The notes under the pieces: generated by a model
What the model saw: only the letters and a program-made list of their open reading frames with translations
What the model was told of the DNA's origin: nothing
Databases searched by the model: none
Source: Pseudomonadota bacterium
GTDB lineage: Bacteria > Pseudomonadota > Gammaproteobacteria > Burkholderiales > Burkholderiaceae_C
Direction of reading: 5' to 3'
DNA: 64,000 bases
Assembly (NCBI GenBank): GCA_020161145.1
Contig: JAIUPQ010000001.1
Location: 186,001-250,000, forward strand
Program-made: the position numbers and the translations under genes
In this document: in pieces, positions 52,630 through 64,000 of the stretch
Layout: each line of letters begins with the position of its first letter
Position numbering within the stretch: position 1 is the first letter of the stretch

Positions 52630-53770
52630 CGATCTGCCGTGCCGGCATGCTGTCCCAGCTCAGGCAGCCGGGGCATTGCCAGAAGTAGCGTGCCGACTCG
52701 AAGCCGCAGGCCACGCAGCGGTGGCGGTGCAGCGGCTGTCCAGCGCGGGTTACGGCCTGGGCCAGAGCCGCCTGGGCGCCCTCGGGCCATGCGGCGGCGG
52801 GGGCCGTCAGCAACACCTCGGCCGCCCCCAGCGTGGGGCGGCGGTTGAGTTCGGCCACCAGCGCGGGTTGGGTGGCCAGCGTGATGTCTTCCAGCGTGGC
52901 ACTGGCGCTCAGCAAGGCCAGTGCCGGGGCATTGGCATAGGCCTCGCGCAGCCGTGCCAGGGCTTCGTCGGTGTGCCCGCTGGCGCGGGCGCTGTCGGCA
53001 TAGGCCTGGGCCACGAGCAGGAAATGCTCGGGGCTGCGCTGGCGCACCACATCCCAGGCGCGCCAGGCACCTTCGGCATCACCGGCGTTGGCCGCGCGCT
53101 CGCCGCGCAGCAACCAGGGGCGGGACGCCTGCGGCGCCGCCTCGAGGGCACGGGCCAGCTCGGCCTCGGCCGTGGCGGCGTCGCCGCGGGCGTCGGCCTC
53201 CAGGGCCAACTCGCAGTGGTAGTGGGCCAGCCGCCCGGCGAACGAGCCCACGCCCGCGCGCTCGAGTTCGCTGGCGGTGGTGATGGCGGCGGCCCAGTCG
53301 TGGGCGCGCTCGTGCACGCCCAGCAGCGCCAGCCGGGCCTCGGTGTCGAAGGCGGTGCCCAGCAGCGCGCGGTAGGCGGCTTCGGCGCGGTCGAACAGGC
53401 CGGCCTTCATGAAGTCCTGGGCCAGCGCGTGCTGGGCGCGGTCGTGCTCGGTGGCCGGCAGGTCGGCCCGGGCCAGCAGGTGCTGGTGCACGCGCACGGC
53501 ACGCTCGAACTCGCCGCGGCGACGGAACAGGTTGCCCAGGCCGAAGTGCAGCTCGGTGGTGTCGGGGTCGGCCTGCACGGCTTCGATGAAGGCATCGATG
53601 GCCTTGTCCTGTTGCTCGTTGAGCAGCAGGTTGAGGCCTTTGTAGTAGGCGCGCGAGCCGTCGCGCTGCTCGCGGCGCAACTGGCGCCAGTCCATGCGCG
53701 CGGCCAACCAGCCCAGGGCGAAAACCAGGGGCAGGGCGACCAGCAGCCAGGTCAGGCCATCAATAGGCAT
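52619..53770 (-). CDS. lapB: LPS assembly protein LapB (YciM)
   Basis: A 383-residue membrane-anchored TPR protein that controls LpxC turnover and coordinates LPS synthesis. An N-terminal anchor (IDGLTWLLVALPLVFALGWL) is followed by about eight TPR repeats. A C-terminal rubredoxin-like zinc site follows (HRCVACGFESARYFWQCPGC). ATG 53770 gives this opening; an upstream extension has no support. The start overlaps lapA by 11 bases. Confidence 0.93.
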   Translation of the reverse strand: MPIDGLTWLLVALPLVFALGWLAARMDWRQLRREQRDGSRAYYKGLNLLLNEQQDKAIDAFIEAVQADPDTTELHFGLGNLFRRRGEFERAVRVHQHLLARADLPATEHDRAQHALAQDFMKAGLFDRAEAAYRALLGTAFDTEARLALLGVHERAHDWAAAITTASELERAGVGSFAGRLAHYHCELALEADARGDAATAEAELARALEAAPQASRPWLLRGERAANAGDAEGAWRAWDVVRQRSPEHFLLVAQAYADSARASGHTDEALARLREAYANAPALALLSASATLEDITLATQPALVAELNRRPTLGAAEVLLTAPAAAWPEGAQAALAQAVTRAGQPLHRHRCVACGFESARYFWQCPGCLSWDSMPARQIDAL

Positions 53771-54062
53771 CGGGCACTCCGTCCACCACGGGCGGGCGCG
53801 CGGCGGTGGGCGGGCCGGCCAGTGCGGCATCGGCCTGGGCCGGCTGCGGCTGCGACCGGCCGCGCCGCCACCAGTGCGGTGCCATGGCCGCAATGCCCAG
53901 CGCGATGCCACCGCCAAAAGCCACCAGCAGCGCCACGACCAACGGCCCTTGCCAGGCATGACCCCAGAAGCCGTGCACGGTGATCAGGTGCTGGTTGTTC
54001 AGCGCGAAGGCGAACAGCAGGAAAAAGACGAGGCCGCGAACCAGCCAGGCGAGGATGCGCAT
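53760..54062 (-). CDS. lapA: LPS assembly protein LapA domain protein
   Basis: A 100-residue inner-membrane protein with two helices (about 4-22 and 41-63). ILAWLVRGLVFFLLFAFALN followed by HLITVHGFWG and PLVVALLVAFGGGIALG is the LapA (DUF1049) pattern. It is the partner of LapB, with an 11-base overlap. Confidence 0.9.
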   Translation of the reverse strand: MRILAWLVRGLVFFLLFAFALNNQHLITVHGFWGHAWQGPLVVALLVAFGGGIALGIAAMAPHWWRRGRSQPQPAQADAALAGPPTAARPPVVDGVPDAY

Positions 54063-54093
54063 GGCCTGGATTCTCGCCGACGATGACGGCCAG

Positions 54094-54117
54094 AAAAAAG
54101 CCCGCGCGAGGCGGGCT
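54094..54117 (-). terminator. Intrinsic terminator after ihfB
   Basis: A 7-bp stem AGCCCGC / GCGGGCT with a 5-base loop and, on the minus strand, six T (54099-54094). It separates ihfB from lapAB, which then need their own promoter or read-through. Confidence 0.85.
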
Positions 54118-54143
54118 GGGCGGGACGGCGCGCGGGCGCGGCC

Positions 54144-54422
54144 TTACTGGTTGATGGTCTCGCGCAGTGCCTTGCCGGGCTTGAAGTGGGGCACCAGCTT
54201 TTCAGGGATGGTGACTTGTTCGCCGCTGCGTGGGTTGCGGCCCACGCGCGGCGGGCGCCGGCTGATGGAAAAGCTGCCGAAGCCCCGGATCTCGATGCGA
54301 TGGCCCCGCGCCAGGGCGTCGCTCATCGCATCGAGCATGGTCTTGACGGCGAACTCGGCGTCGCGCTGCGTCAGGTGCGCAAAACGCTCGGCCAACTGAG
54401 CCACCAGATCAGAGCGCGTCAT
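54144..54422 (-). CDS. ihfB: Integration host factor subunit beta
   Basis: A 92-residue DNA-bending protein, partner of IhfA. It has [20 protein letters not shown] and the beta-arm block [20 protein letters not shown], where Arg and Pro at the arm tip intercalate, followed by [20 protein letters not shown]. It stands 30 bases after rpsA, the usual order in Proteobacteria. Confidence 0.97.
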   Translation of the reverse strand: MTRSDLVAQLAERFAHLTQRDAEFAVKTMLDAMSDALARGHRIEIRGFGSFSISRRPPRVGRNPRSGEQVTIPEKLVPHFKPGKALRETINQ

Positions 54423-54452
54423 CGTGCTTCAACCGTCGCCGTCCTTGGGGGC

Positions 54453-56162
<1,710 letters not shown>

Positions 56163-56291
56163 GAGAGGTGTGTTTCCAGTCGTTGTGGCGCGGGCGCACC
56201 ACGGGGTTGCGTTGCACGTTCACCGCCCTCGGCGGCACTTTGCGTGCCAGGAGGGAAGGGCGGTGGGCGGGGAAAAACCCCTTGCGGTTGC

Positions 56292-58289
56292 CTACGCCGC
56301 GAAGGGCCGCCGCTGTTGCCACCAGTCCAGCACCTGCGCCACCGATTCGGTGACGCCAAGCGCCGAGTTGTCGAGCAGCAGGGCGTCTTCGGCCGGCTTG
56401 AGGGGTGCGCTGGCGCGGCTGCGATCCCGCGCGTCACGCGCCTCAATGTCGGCGTGAAGGTCTTCGATTCTAGCGTGCACGCCCCGGGCCTGCAACTGGG
56501 CCTGGCGGCGTAGCGCCCGCTCGCGGCTGCCGGCGGTCAGAAACACCTTGAGTGTGGCGCCCGGAAAAATCACCGTGCCCATGTCGCGGCCGTCGGCCAC
56601 CAGTCCGGGCGCACGCCGAAAGCTCAGTTGCAACGCGGTCAGCGCGGCGCGCACCGGCGGGTGGACTGACACCTGCGAGGCCAACTCGCCCGTGGTTTCC
56701 AGCCGCAAGGCGTGGGTCACGTCGGCACCCGCCAGCCAGACGCGCTCGCCGTCGAAGCGCAGCGGCAAGGTGGCGGCGATGCGGGCCACGGCCTCGCCGT
56801 CGCTGAGGGCCACGCCGGCCTGGTGGGCGGCCAGCGCGGTGGCGCGGTAGAGCGCGCCCGAGTCCAGCAGGTGGTAGCCCAGCGTGGCCGCCAGCGCGGC
56901 GGCCAGCGTGCCCTTGCCGGAGGCGGTGGGGCCATCGACGGTGAGCACCGGCACGCTGTCCGCCACCGGCGTGGTCAGGGCGAACAAGGTCTCGAAATAG
57001 TCGGGGAAGGTCTTGCCCACGCAGCGCGGGTCTTCGATGCGCATGGGCAGGCCGGCCGGGTTGCAGGCCGCCAGCGCCAGGCACATGGCCATGCGGTGGT
57101 CGTCGTAGGTGGCCAGACGGGCGGCCTGCCATTGGCGCGGTGGGGTGATGGTGAGCCAATCCGGGCCCTCCGCCACGCCGGCGCCCACCTTGCGCAACTC
57201 GGTGGCCATGGCGGCGATGCGGTCGGTTTCCTTGACGCGCCAGGAGGCTATGCCGGTGAGGCGGCAGGGGCCGTCGGCGAACAGGGCCAGCGGGGCCAGC
57301 GTCATCGCGGCGTCGGGCAGGCGGTCGGCGTCCAGCGTGACCGCGCGCAGCGGCCACGCGCCGCGGCGCACGGCCAGCCAGTCTTGGCCGCCTTCGACGA
57401 TGGCGCCCATGGCGCGCAAGGTGTCCACGAAGCGGATGTCGCCTTGCAGTGCGTTCAACCCCAGCCCTTCGATGCGCACGGGCCCACCGGCGATGGCGCC
57501 CAGCGCCATGAAGTACGACGCGCCCGAGGCGTCACCTTCCACGTGCAGCCGGCCGGGCGCGGTGTAGCGGGCGCCTGCCGGCAGCACGAAGCGCGCGTGG
57601 CCCTGAGCTTCGACGGAGACGCCAAAGCGCGCCATCAGCGCCAGCGTGATGTCGATATAGGGCGCCGAGATCAGCGGGCCATCCACCTCGATGACCACCG
57701 GCTGCGCGCTGCCGGCCAGCGGCAGTGCCATCAGCAAGGCGGTGAGGAACTGGCTGGAGACGTCGCCGCGCACCCGGATGGGGCGCGCCAGATCCAGCGG
57801 GTGCGGCGCGCCGTCGCCCACGCGCAGCGGCGGGTAGCCGGGCGTACCCAGCTCGGCAATGGGGCAGCCCAGCGGGCGCAGCGCGGCCAGCAGGTCGGCA
57901 ATGGGGCGCTCGTGCATGCGCGGCGTGCCCGCCAGCGTGAAGGCGCCGCCGTGGCGCGTGGCCAGCACCGCCAGGGCCGCGGCCAGCGGGCGCATGGCCG
58001 TGCCGGCGTTGCCCAGAAACAGCTCGGCCGTGTGCACCGGCAGCGTGCCGGCCAGCCCCTCGATGACCAGCGCCTCGCCGTCCTGCTGCAGCCGGCAGCC
58101 CAGCGCCAGCAGCGCATCGCGCATGACCTGGGTGTCGTCGGCCTCGAGCAGGCCTTCAATGCGGGTTGCGCCTGCCGCCATGCCGGCCAGCAGCAGCACG
58201 CGGTTGGAGATGCTCTTGGAGCCGGGCAGCCGCACCGTGCCTTGGGCGTGGGCAATGGGGGGGAGGTCGAGAAAAGAGGTGCTGTACAT
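56292..58289 (-). CDS. aroA-cmk: Bifunctional EPSP synthase / cytidylate kinase (AroA-Cmk fusion)
   Basis: A 665-residue fusion. The AroA part (about 1-440) makes EPSP from shikimate-3-phosphate and [82 protein letters not shown] and [18 protein letters not shown] are all intact. The Cmk part (about 443-665) phosphorylates [23 protein letters not shown] (P-loop), [40 protein letters not shown] and [20 protein letters not shown]. In most relatives these are two adjacent genes. The start is ATG 58289; a TTG two codons earlier is less likely. Confidence 0.97.
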   Translation of the reverse strand: MYSTSFLDLPPIAHAQGTVRLPGSKSISNRVLLLAGMAAGATRIEGLLEADDTQVMRDALLALGCRLQQDGEALVIEGLAGTLPVHTAELFLGNAGTAMRPLAAALAVLATRHGGAFTLAGTPRMHERPIADLLAALRPLGCPIAELGTPGYPPLRVGDGAPHPLDLARPIRVRGDVSSQFLTALLMALPLAGSAQPVVIEVDGPLISAPYIDITLALMARFGVSVEAQGHARFVLPAGARYTAPGRLHVEGDASGASYFMALGAIAGGPVRIEGLGLNALQGDIRFVDTLRAMGAIVEGGQDWLAVRRGAWPLRAVTLDADRLPDAAMTLAPLALFADGPCRLTGIASWRVKETDRIAAMATELRKVGAGVAEGPDWLTITPPRQWQAARLATYDDHRMAMCLALAACNPAGLPMRIEDPRCVGKTFPDYFETLFALTTPVADSVPVLTVDGPTASGKGTLAAALAATLGYHLLDSGALYRATALAAHQAGVALSDGEAVARIAATLPLRFDGERVWLAGADVTHALRLETTGELASQVSVHPPVRAALTALQLSFRRAPGLVADGRDMGTVIFPGATLKVFLTAGSRERALRRQAQLQARGVHARIEDLHADIEARDARDRSRASAPLKPAEDALLLDNSALGVTESVAQVLDWWQQRRPFAA

Positions 58290-58296
58290 CGCCAAC

Positions 58297-59163
58297 CTAC
58301 CGCTTGTTCAGTCGCCAGTGCGAGCGGGCCTGGGAGACGCCGCTGATCAGGGCCTCCAGCGCCTCGCCCTGGGTGTCGCGCATGGTGCGCTCCAGCACGT
58401 CCAGCGCGCCGCGAAAGCGGGTGCTTTGCGCCAGCACCTGCTCGCGGTTGCTCACCAGGATGTCACGCCAGATGGCGGGGTCGCTGGCGGCAATGCGGGT
58501 GAAGTCGCGAAAACCGGGGCCGGCCAGGGCAAGGAATTCATCGGCTTCTTTCTGCTGCAGGATGCTGGCGAAGTAGGCAAACGCAATCAGGTGCGGCAGG
58601 TGGCTGACGGCGGCGAAGGCGTCGTCGTGGGCCTCGGGCGTCATGCGCCTGACCTCGGCGCCACAGGCGCGCCAGATGGCCTCGGCCTTGGTCAGCAGCG
58701 TGGCATCGGTTTGCGGCAGCGGCGTGAGGATGGCGCGCTTGCCCTGGAACAGCAGCGCGTCGGCGTGCTCGACGCCCGACAGCTCCTTGCCGGCAATCGG
58801 GTGGGCGGGTACGAACTGGGTCACGCGCTCGCGCAGCACGCGGCGCGCCGCATCCACCACGTCGCGCTTGGTGCTGCCCACGTCCATCACCAGCACGCCG
58901 GGGGGCAGCAACTCGCGGATGGTCTTGAAGGTGCGCTCGGTGGCGGCCACAGGCACGGCGATGAGCACCACGTCGGCCCCCGAGATGGCGCGCAGCGCCG
59001 ATTCGGCTGCGGTGTCGATGACGCCCAGCGCCCGCGCCCGCTCGGTGGTGGTGGGCGAAGGGCTGTAGCCCACGACATGGCGCACGGTGCCGGCGGCCTT
59101 CAGCGCCAGCGCCACGCTGCCGCCGATCAGACCGCAGCCGATAAGGCCCAACTGCTGGATCAT
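58297..59163 (-). CDS. tyrA: Prephenate dehydrogenase
   Basis: Tyrosine branch enzyme, 288 residues: oxidative decarboxylation of prephenate with NAD(P). The cofactor motif is [20 protein letters not shown]. Catalytic blocks are [19 protein letters not shown] (His) and [19 protein letters not shown]. The ATG at 59163 overlaps the pheA stop as ATGA, and the stop is 8 bases before aroA-cmk. hisC, found between pheA and tyrA in some relatives, is absent here. Confidence 0.96.
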   Translation of the reverse strand: MIQQLGLIGCGLIGGSVALALKAAGTVRHVVGYSPSPTTTERARALGVIDTAAESALRAISGADVVLIAVPVAATERTFKTIRELLPPGVLVMDVGSTKRDVVDAARRVLRERVTQFVPAHPIAGKELSGVEHADALLFQGKRAILTPLPQTDATLLTKAEAIWRACGAEVRRMTPEAHDDAFAAVSHLPHLIAFAYFASILQQKEADEFLALAGPGFRDFTRIAASDPAIWRDILVSNREQVLAQSTRFRGALDVLERTMRDTQGEALEALISGVSQARSHWRLNKR

Positions 59164-60251
59164 GGCGTCACCGGATACGTGCCCAGCACCTTGTAGAACG
59201 ACGCCAGCGCCTGCAATTCGCGCAAGGCCTGTGCGACGTTGGCCTGGGCCGGGTGGCCGTCGATGTCGACGTAGAAGTAGTACTCCCACTGCCCGGTGCG
59301 GGCGGGGCGGGATTCGAAGCGGGTCATGGAGACGCCGTGCGTCTTGAGCGGCACCAGCAGGTCGTGCATGGCGCCGGGACGGTTGGGCACCGACACCACC
59401 AGGCTGGTGCAGTCGTGCCCCGAGGGCGCGGGCGTGGCCAGCGTGTGGGGCAGGCAGATGACGGCAAAGCGGGTGCGGTTGTAGGCCTCGTCCTGAATGG
59501 CATGGGCCACGATGTGCAGGCCGAACTGGGCGGCCGCGCGTTCGCTGGCCAGCGCCGCCCAGGCCGGGTGGGTGGCGGCCAGGCGTGCGCCCTCGGCGTT
59601 GCTGGAGACGGGCCGGCGTTCGGCATAGGGCAGGAATTTGGTCAACCACGACTGGCATTGCGCCAGCGCCTGCGGGTGGGCCAGCACGGCCTCGATGCCG
59701 TCCACCGAGTTGGACAGCCGCATCAGGTTGTGCCGCACCAGCAGGCTGACCTCGCCCACGATGTGGGTGGGCGTGTGCAGAAACAGATCCAGCGTGCGCG
59801 CCACCGCGCCTTCGGTGGAGTTCTCGACGCCCACCACGCCGAACTGCGCGCTGCCGGCGGCGGTGGCGTGGAAAACCTCGTCGAAGTTGGCGCAGTACAT
59901 CAGGTCGGCGGCGCCGCCGAAGTACTGGATGGCAGCCTGCTCGCAGAACGTGCCCTCGGGCCCCAGCACGGCCACGCGCTGGGGCGACTCCAGCGCCAGG
60001 CAGGCCGAGGTGATTTCGCGCCAGATGGCGGCCACGTGGGCGCCTTTGAGCGGGCCGGGGTTGGCCGTCTGCATCTTGTCGATGACCTGGGCCACGCGAT
60101 CGGGGCGGAACAGCGGCGTGCCGTGCTGCTTCTTGACCTCGCCAATGCGCTCGGCCACGTGGGCGCGCTCGTTGAGCAGGTTCAGCAGCCGGTCGTCCAG
60201 GCTGTCGATCTGGCGCCTGAGCGCATCGAGTTGGGCGGCGTCGTCATCCAT
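59160..60251 (-). CDS. pheA: Chorismate mutase / prephenate dehydratase (P-protein)
   Basis: Bifunctional phenylalanine-pathway enzyme of 363 residues. The chorismate mutase domain is at 8-95 ([40 protein letters not shown]). The dehydratase domain has [20 protein letters not shown] and the catalytic Thr-Arg-Phe in [13 protein letters not shown]. The C-terminal ACT domain for Phe feedback has [20 protein letters not shown] and the ESRP motif in [20 protein letters not shown]. It overlaps serC by 8 bases. Confidence 0.97.
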   Translation of the reverse strand: MDDDAAQLDALRRQIDSLDDRLLNLLNERAHVAERIGEVKKQHGTPLFRPDRVAQVIDKMQTANPGPLKGAHVAAIWREITSACLALESPQRVAVLGPEGTFCEQAAIQYFGGAADLMYCANFDEVFHATAAGSAQFGVVGVENSTEGAVARTLDLFLHTPTHIVGEVSLLVRHNLMRLSNSVDGIEAVLAHPQALAQCQSWLTKFLPYAERRPVSSNAEGARLAATHPAWAALASERAAAQFGLHIVAHAIQDEAYNRTRFAVICLPHTLATPAPSGHDCTSLVVSVPNRPGAMHDLLVPLKTHGVSMTRFESRPARTGQWEYYFYVDIDGHPAQANVAQALRELQALASFYKVLGTYPVTP

Positions 60252-61320
60252 GGTGGCGCTGGAAGTGGTGCAGGTAGCTGATGAGGGCGGCCACGGCCGG
60301 CTCGGGCAGGGCGTTGTAGAGCGAGGCGCGCAGCCCGCCCACGCTGGCGTGGCCTTTGAGCTGCAGCAGACCGGCGGCTTTGGCGCCGGCCAGGAAGGGG
60401 GCGGTCAGGCGCTCGTCGTGGATGAAGAACGGCACGTTCGTCCGCGAACGGGCGGCGGTGTCCACGCGGTTGGCGTAAAAGCCGCCGCTGGCATCGATGG
60501 CGGCATAAAGGGCTTGCGACTTGCGCGCCGCCGCCGCGTCCATGGCGGCCACGCCGCCCTGGGCCACCAGCCAGTCGAACACCAGGCCGGCGATGTAGAT
60601 GGCGTAGGCCGGCGGCGTGTTGTAGAGCGAATTGGCCTCGGCCACCAGGGTGTAGTTGAAGGCGCTGGGGCAGATGGGCAGGGCCTGGCCCAGCAGGTCT
60701 TCGCGCACGAAGACCAGCGTCAGGCCGGCGATGCCGACGTTCTTCTGGGCGCCCGCAAACAGCAAGCCCACACGCGACCAGTCCACGGGGCGCGAGAGGA
60801 TGTGGGAGGAGGCGTCGACCACCAGGGGCCGATCAACGGCCGGCAGGCTGGCCATCTCCACGCCGTGGATGGTCTCGTTGCTGCACACGTGGACATAGGC
60901 GGCGTCCTCGCGCAGCCGCCAGCTCGCCGCGTCGGGCAGGCTGGTGTAGCCAGGGCCGGTGTCGGTGGCGGCCTGGGCATCGGCATAGCGGCGCGCCTCG
61001 GCCAGCGATTTGGCGCTCCAGGCGCCGGTGACCACCACGTCCACTTTGCCGCCGCGCCCGATGTTCAAGGGCACGATGGCGTTGTGCCCCAGGCCGCCCC
61101 CCTGCATGAAGAGGATGCGGAACTCGGGCGGCACCGCCAGCAACTCGCGCAGTCGCGCCAGCGCCGCATGGTGGATCTGTCCGAAGGCCTCGCTGCGGTG
61201 GCTCATCTCCATCACCGACAGGCCCTGGCCATGCCAGTCCAGCATCTCGGCGGCGGCCTGCGCCAGCACGGGCTCGGGCAGTGTGGCGGGGCCGGCGCAG
61301 AAGTTGTAGGGACGCGCCAT
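60244..61320 (-). CDS. serC: Phosphoserine aminotransferase
   Basis: PLP enzyme for serine (and pyridoxine) synthesis, 358 residues. It opens [50 protein letters not shown] and the PLP-lysine block [20 protein letters not shown] are standard. The end [20 protein letters not shown] is also canonical. ATG 61320 is chosen over upstream in-frame codons because it gives this opening; the gene lies 7 bases after gyrA. Confidence 0.97.
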   Translation of the reverse strand: MARPYNFCAGPATLPEPVLAQAAAEMLDWHGQGLSVMEMSHRSEAFGQIHHAALARLRELLAVPPEFRILFMQGGGLGHNAIVPLNIGRGGKVDVVVTGAWSAKSLAEARRYADAQAATDTGPGYTSLPDAASWRLREDAAYVHVCSNETIHGVEMASLPAVDRPLVVDASSHILSRPVDWSRVGLLFAGAQKNVGIAGLTLVFVREDLLGQALPICPSAFNYTLVAEANSLYNTPPAYAIYIAGLVFDWLVAQGGVAAMDAAAARKSQALYAAIDASGGFYANRVDTAARSRTNVPFFIHDERLTAPFLAGAKAAGLLQLKGHASVGGLRASLYNALPEPAVAALISYLHHFQRHHG

Positions 61321-61327
61321 GGTGGAC

Positions 61328-63958
<2,631 letters not shown>

Positions 63959-64000
63959 GTAGCAGCCGGATTCGTGGTCCGTGTGTGGCCCGCAGATGGG

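Overview
The window is one continuous stretch of a high-GC chromosome (mostly near 70% G+C by eye, with ATGA, GTGA and TGATG gene junctions everywhere). It looks like a Burkholderiales bacterium, most probably Comamonadaceae. The evidence is the gene content and order: gyrA-serC-pheA-tyrA-aroA/cmk-rpsA-ihfB-lapAB, mdh | gntR-sdhCDABE-gltA, metXW, ispH-serS, and a gspC divergent from gspGHIJKLMN-D. No plasmid, prophage, rRNA operon or CRISPR array is visible. One tRNA gene, tRNA-Ser(CGA), is present.

Layout. (1) 1-7.8 kb: type II secretion genes, gspD (cut by the window edge) to gspG on the minus strand and gspC divergent. A secreted M14 carboxypeptidase follows behind a bidirectional terminator. 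(2) 9.8-13.9 kb: housekeeping genes smr, radC, an FKBP-type isomerase, ispH, serS and tRNA-Ser. (3) 14.0-18.8 kb: an accessory island just after the tRNA. It has lower G+C and holds a decayed toxin-antitoxin remnant, a LuxR-type and a LysR-type regulator, two unknown proteins and a divergent uracil-DNA-glycosylase-like protein. (4) 19-27 kb: acnB under a perfect palindrome, a CoA-ester lyase, a DUF2214 membrane protein, an AraC regulator, an exported protoglobin, a MOSC protein and an unknown exported protein. (5) 28.1-31.7 kb: a compact azole-forming RiPP (TOMM) cluster. It encodes a Cys-rich precursor with a CxxCxxC ladder, an E1-like leader-binding partner, a YcaO cyclodehydratase and a SagB-type FMN dehydrogenase. 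The E1-like and YcaO frames meet at a run of ten A. (6) 31.8-41.5 kb: a MocR regulator, GST, a cupin, then the TCA-cycle block mdh, gntR, sdhCDAB, sdhE and gltA. (7) 41.5-44.4 kb: a BlaI-type repressor, an M56 membrane protease and an exported S41 protease, with the same palindrome at both promoters. (8) 44.4-48.6 kb: metX-metW followed by exeA/gspA and gspB, the type II secretion assembly factors. (9) 48.7-54.1 kb: envelope polysaccharide genes (GT9, a GT-like gene, KpsS-like), a LysE exporter and lapAB. (10) 54.1-64 kb: ihfB, rpsA, a fused aroA-cmk, tyrA, pheA, serC and gyrA.

Main points of interest: the TOMM cluster with its unfamiliar precursor; the A10 junction that may join E1 and YcaO by frameshift or slippage; two small regulons readable from shared palindromes (GntR on acnB and mdh/gntR; BlaI on blaI-M56 and S41); the UDG-like gene in a regulator-led operon behind the tRNA; and a protoglobin carrying a signal peptide. 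All functional calls come from reading the sequence and remembered family motifs. No database search was run.
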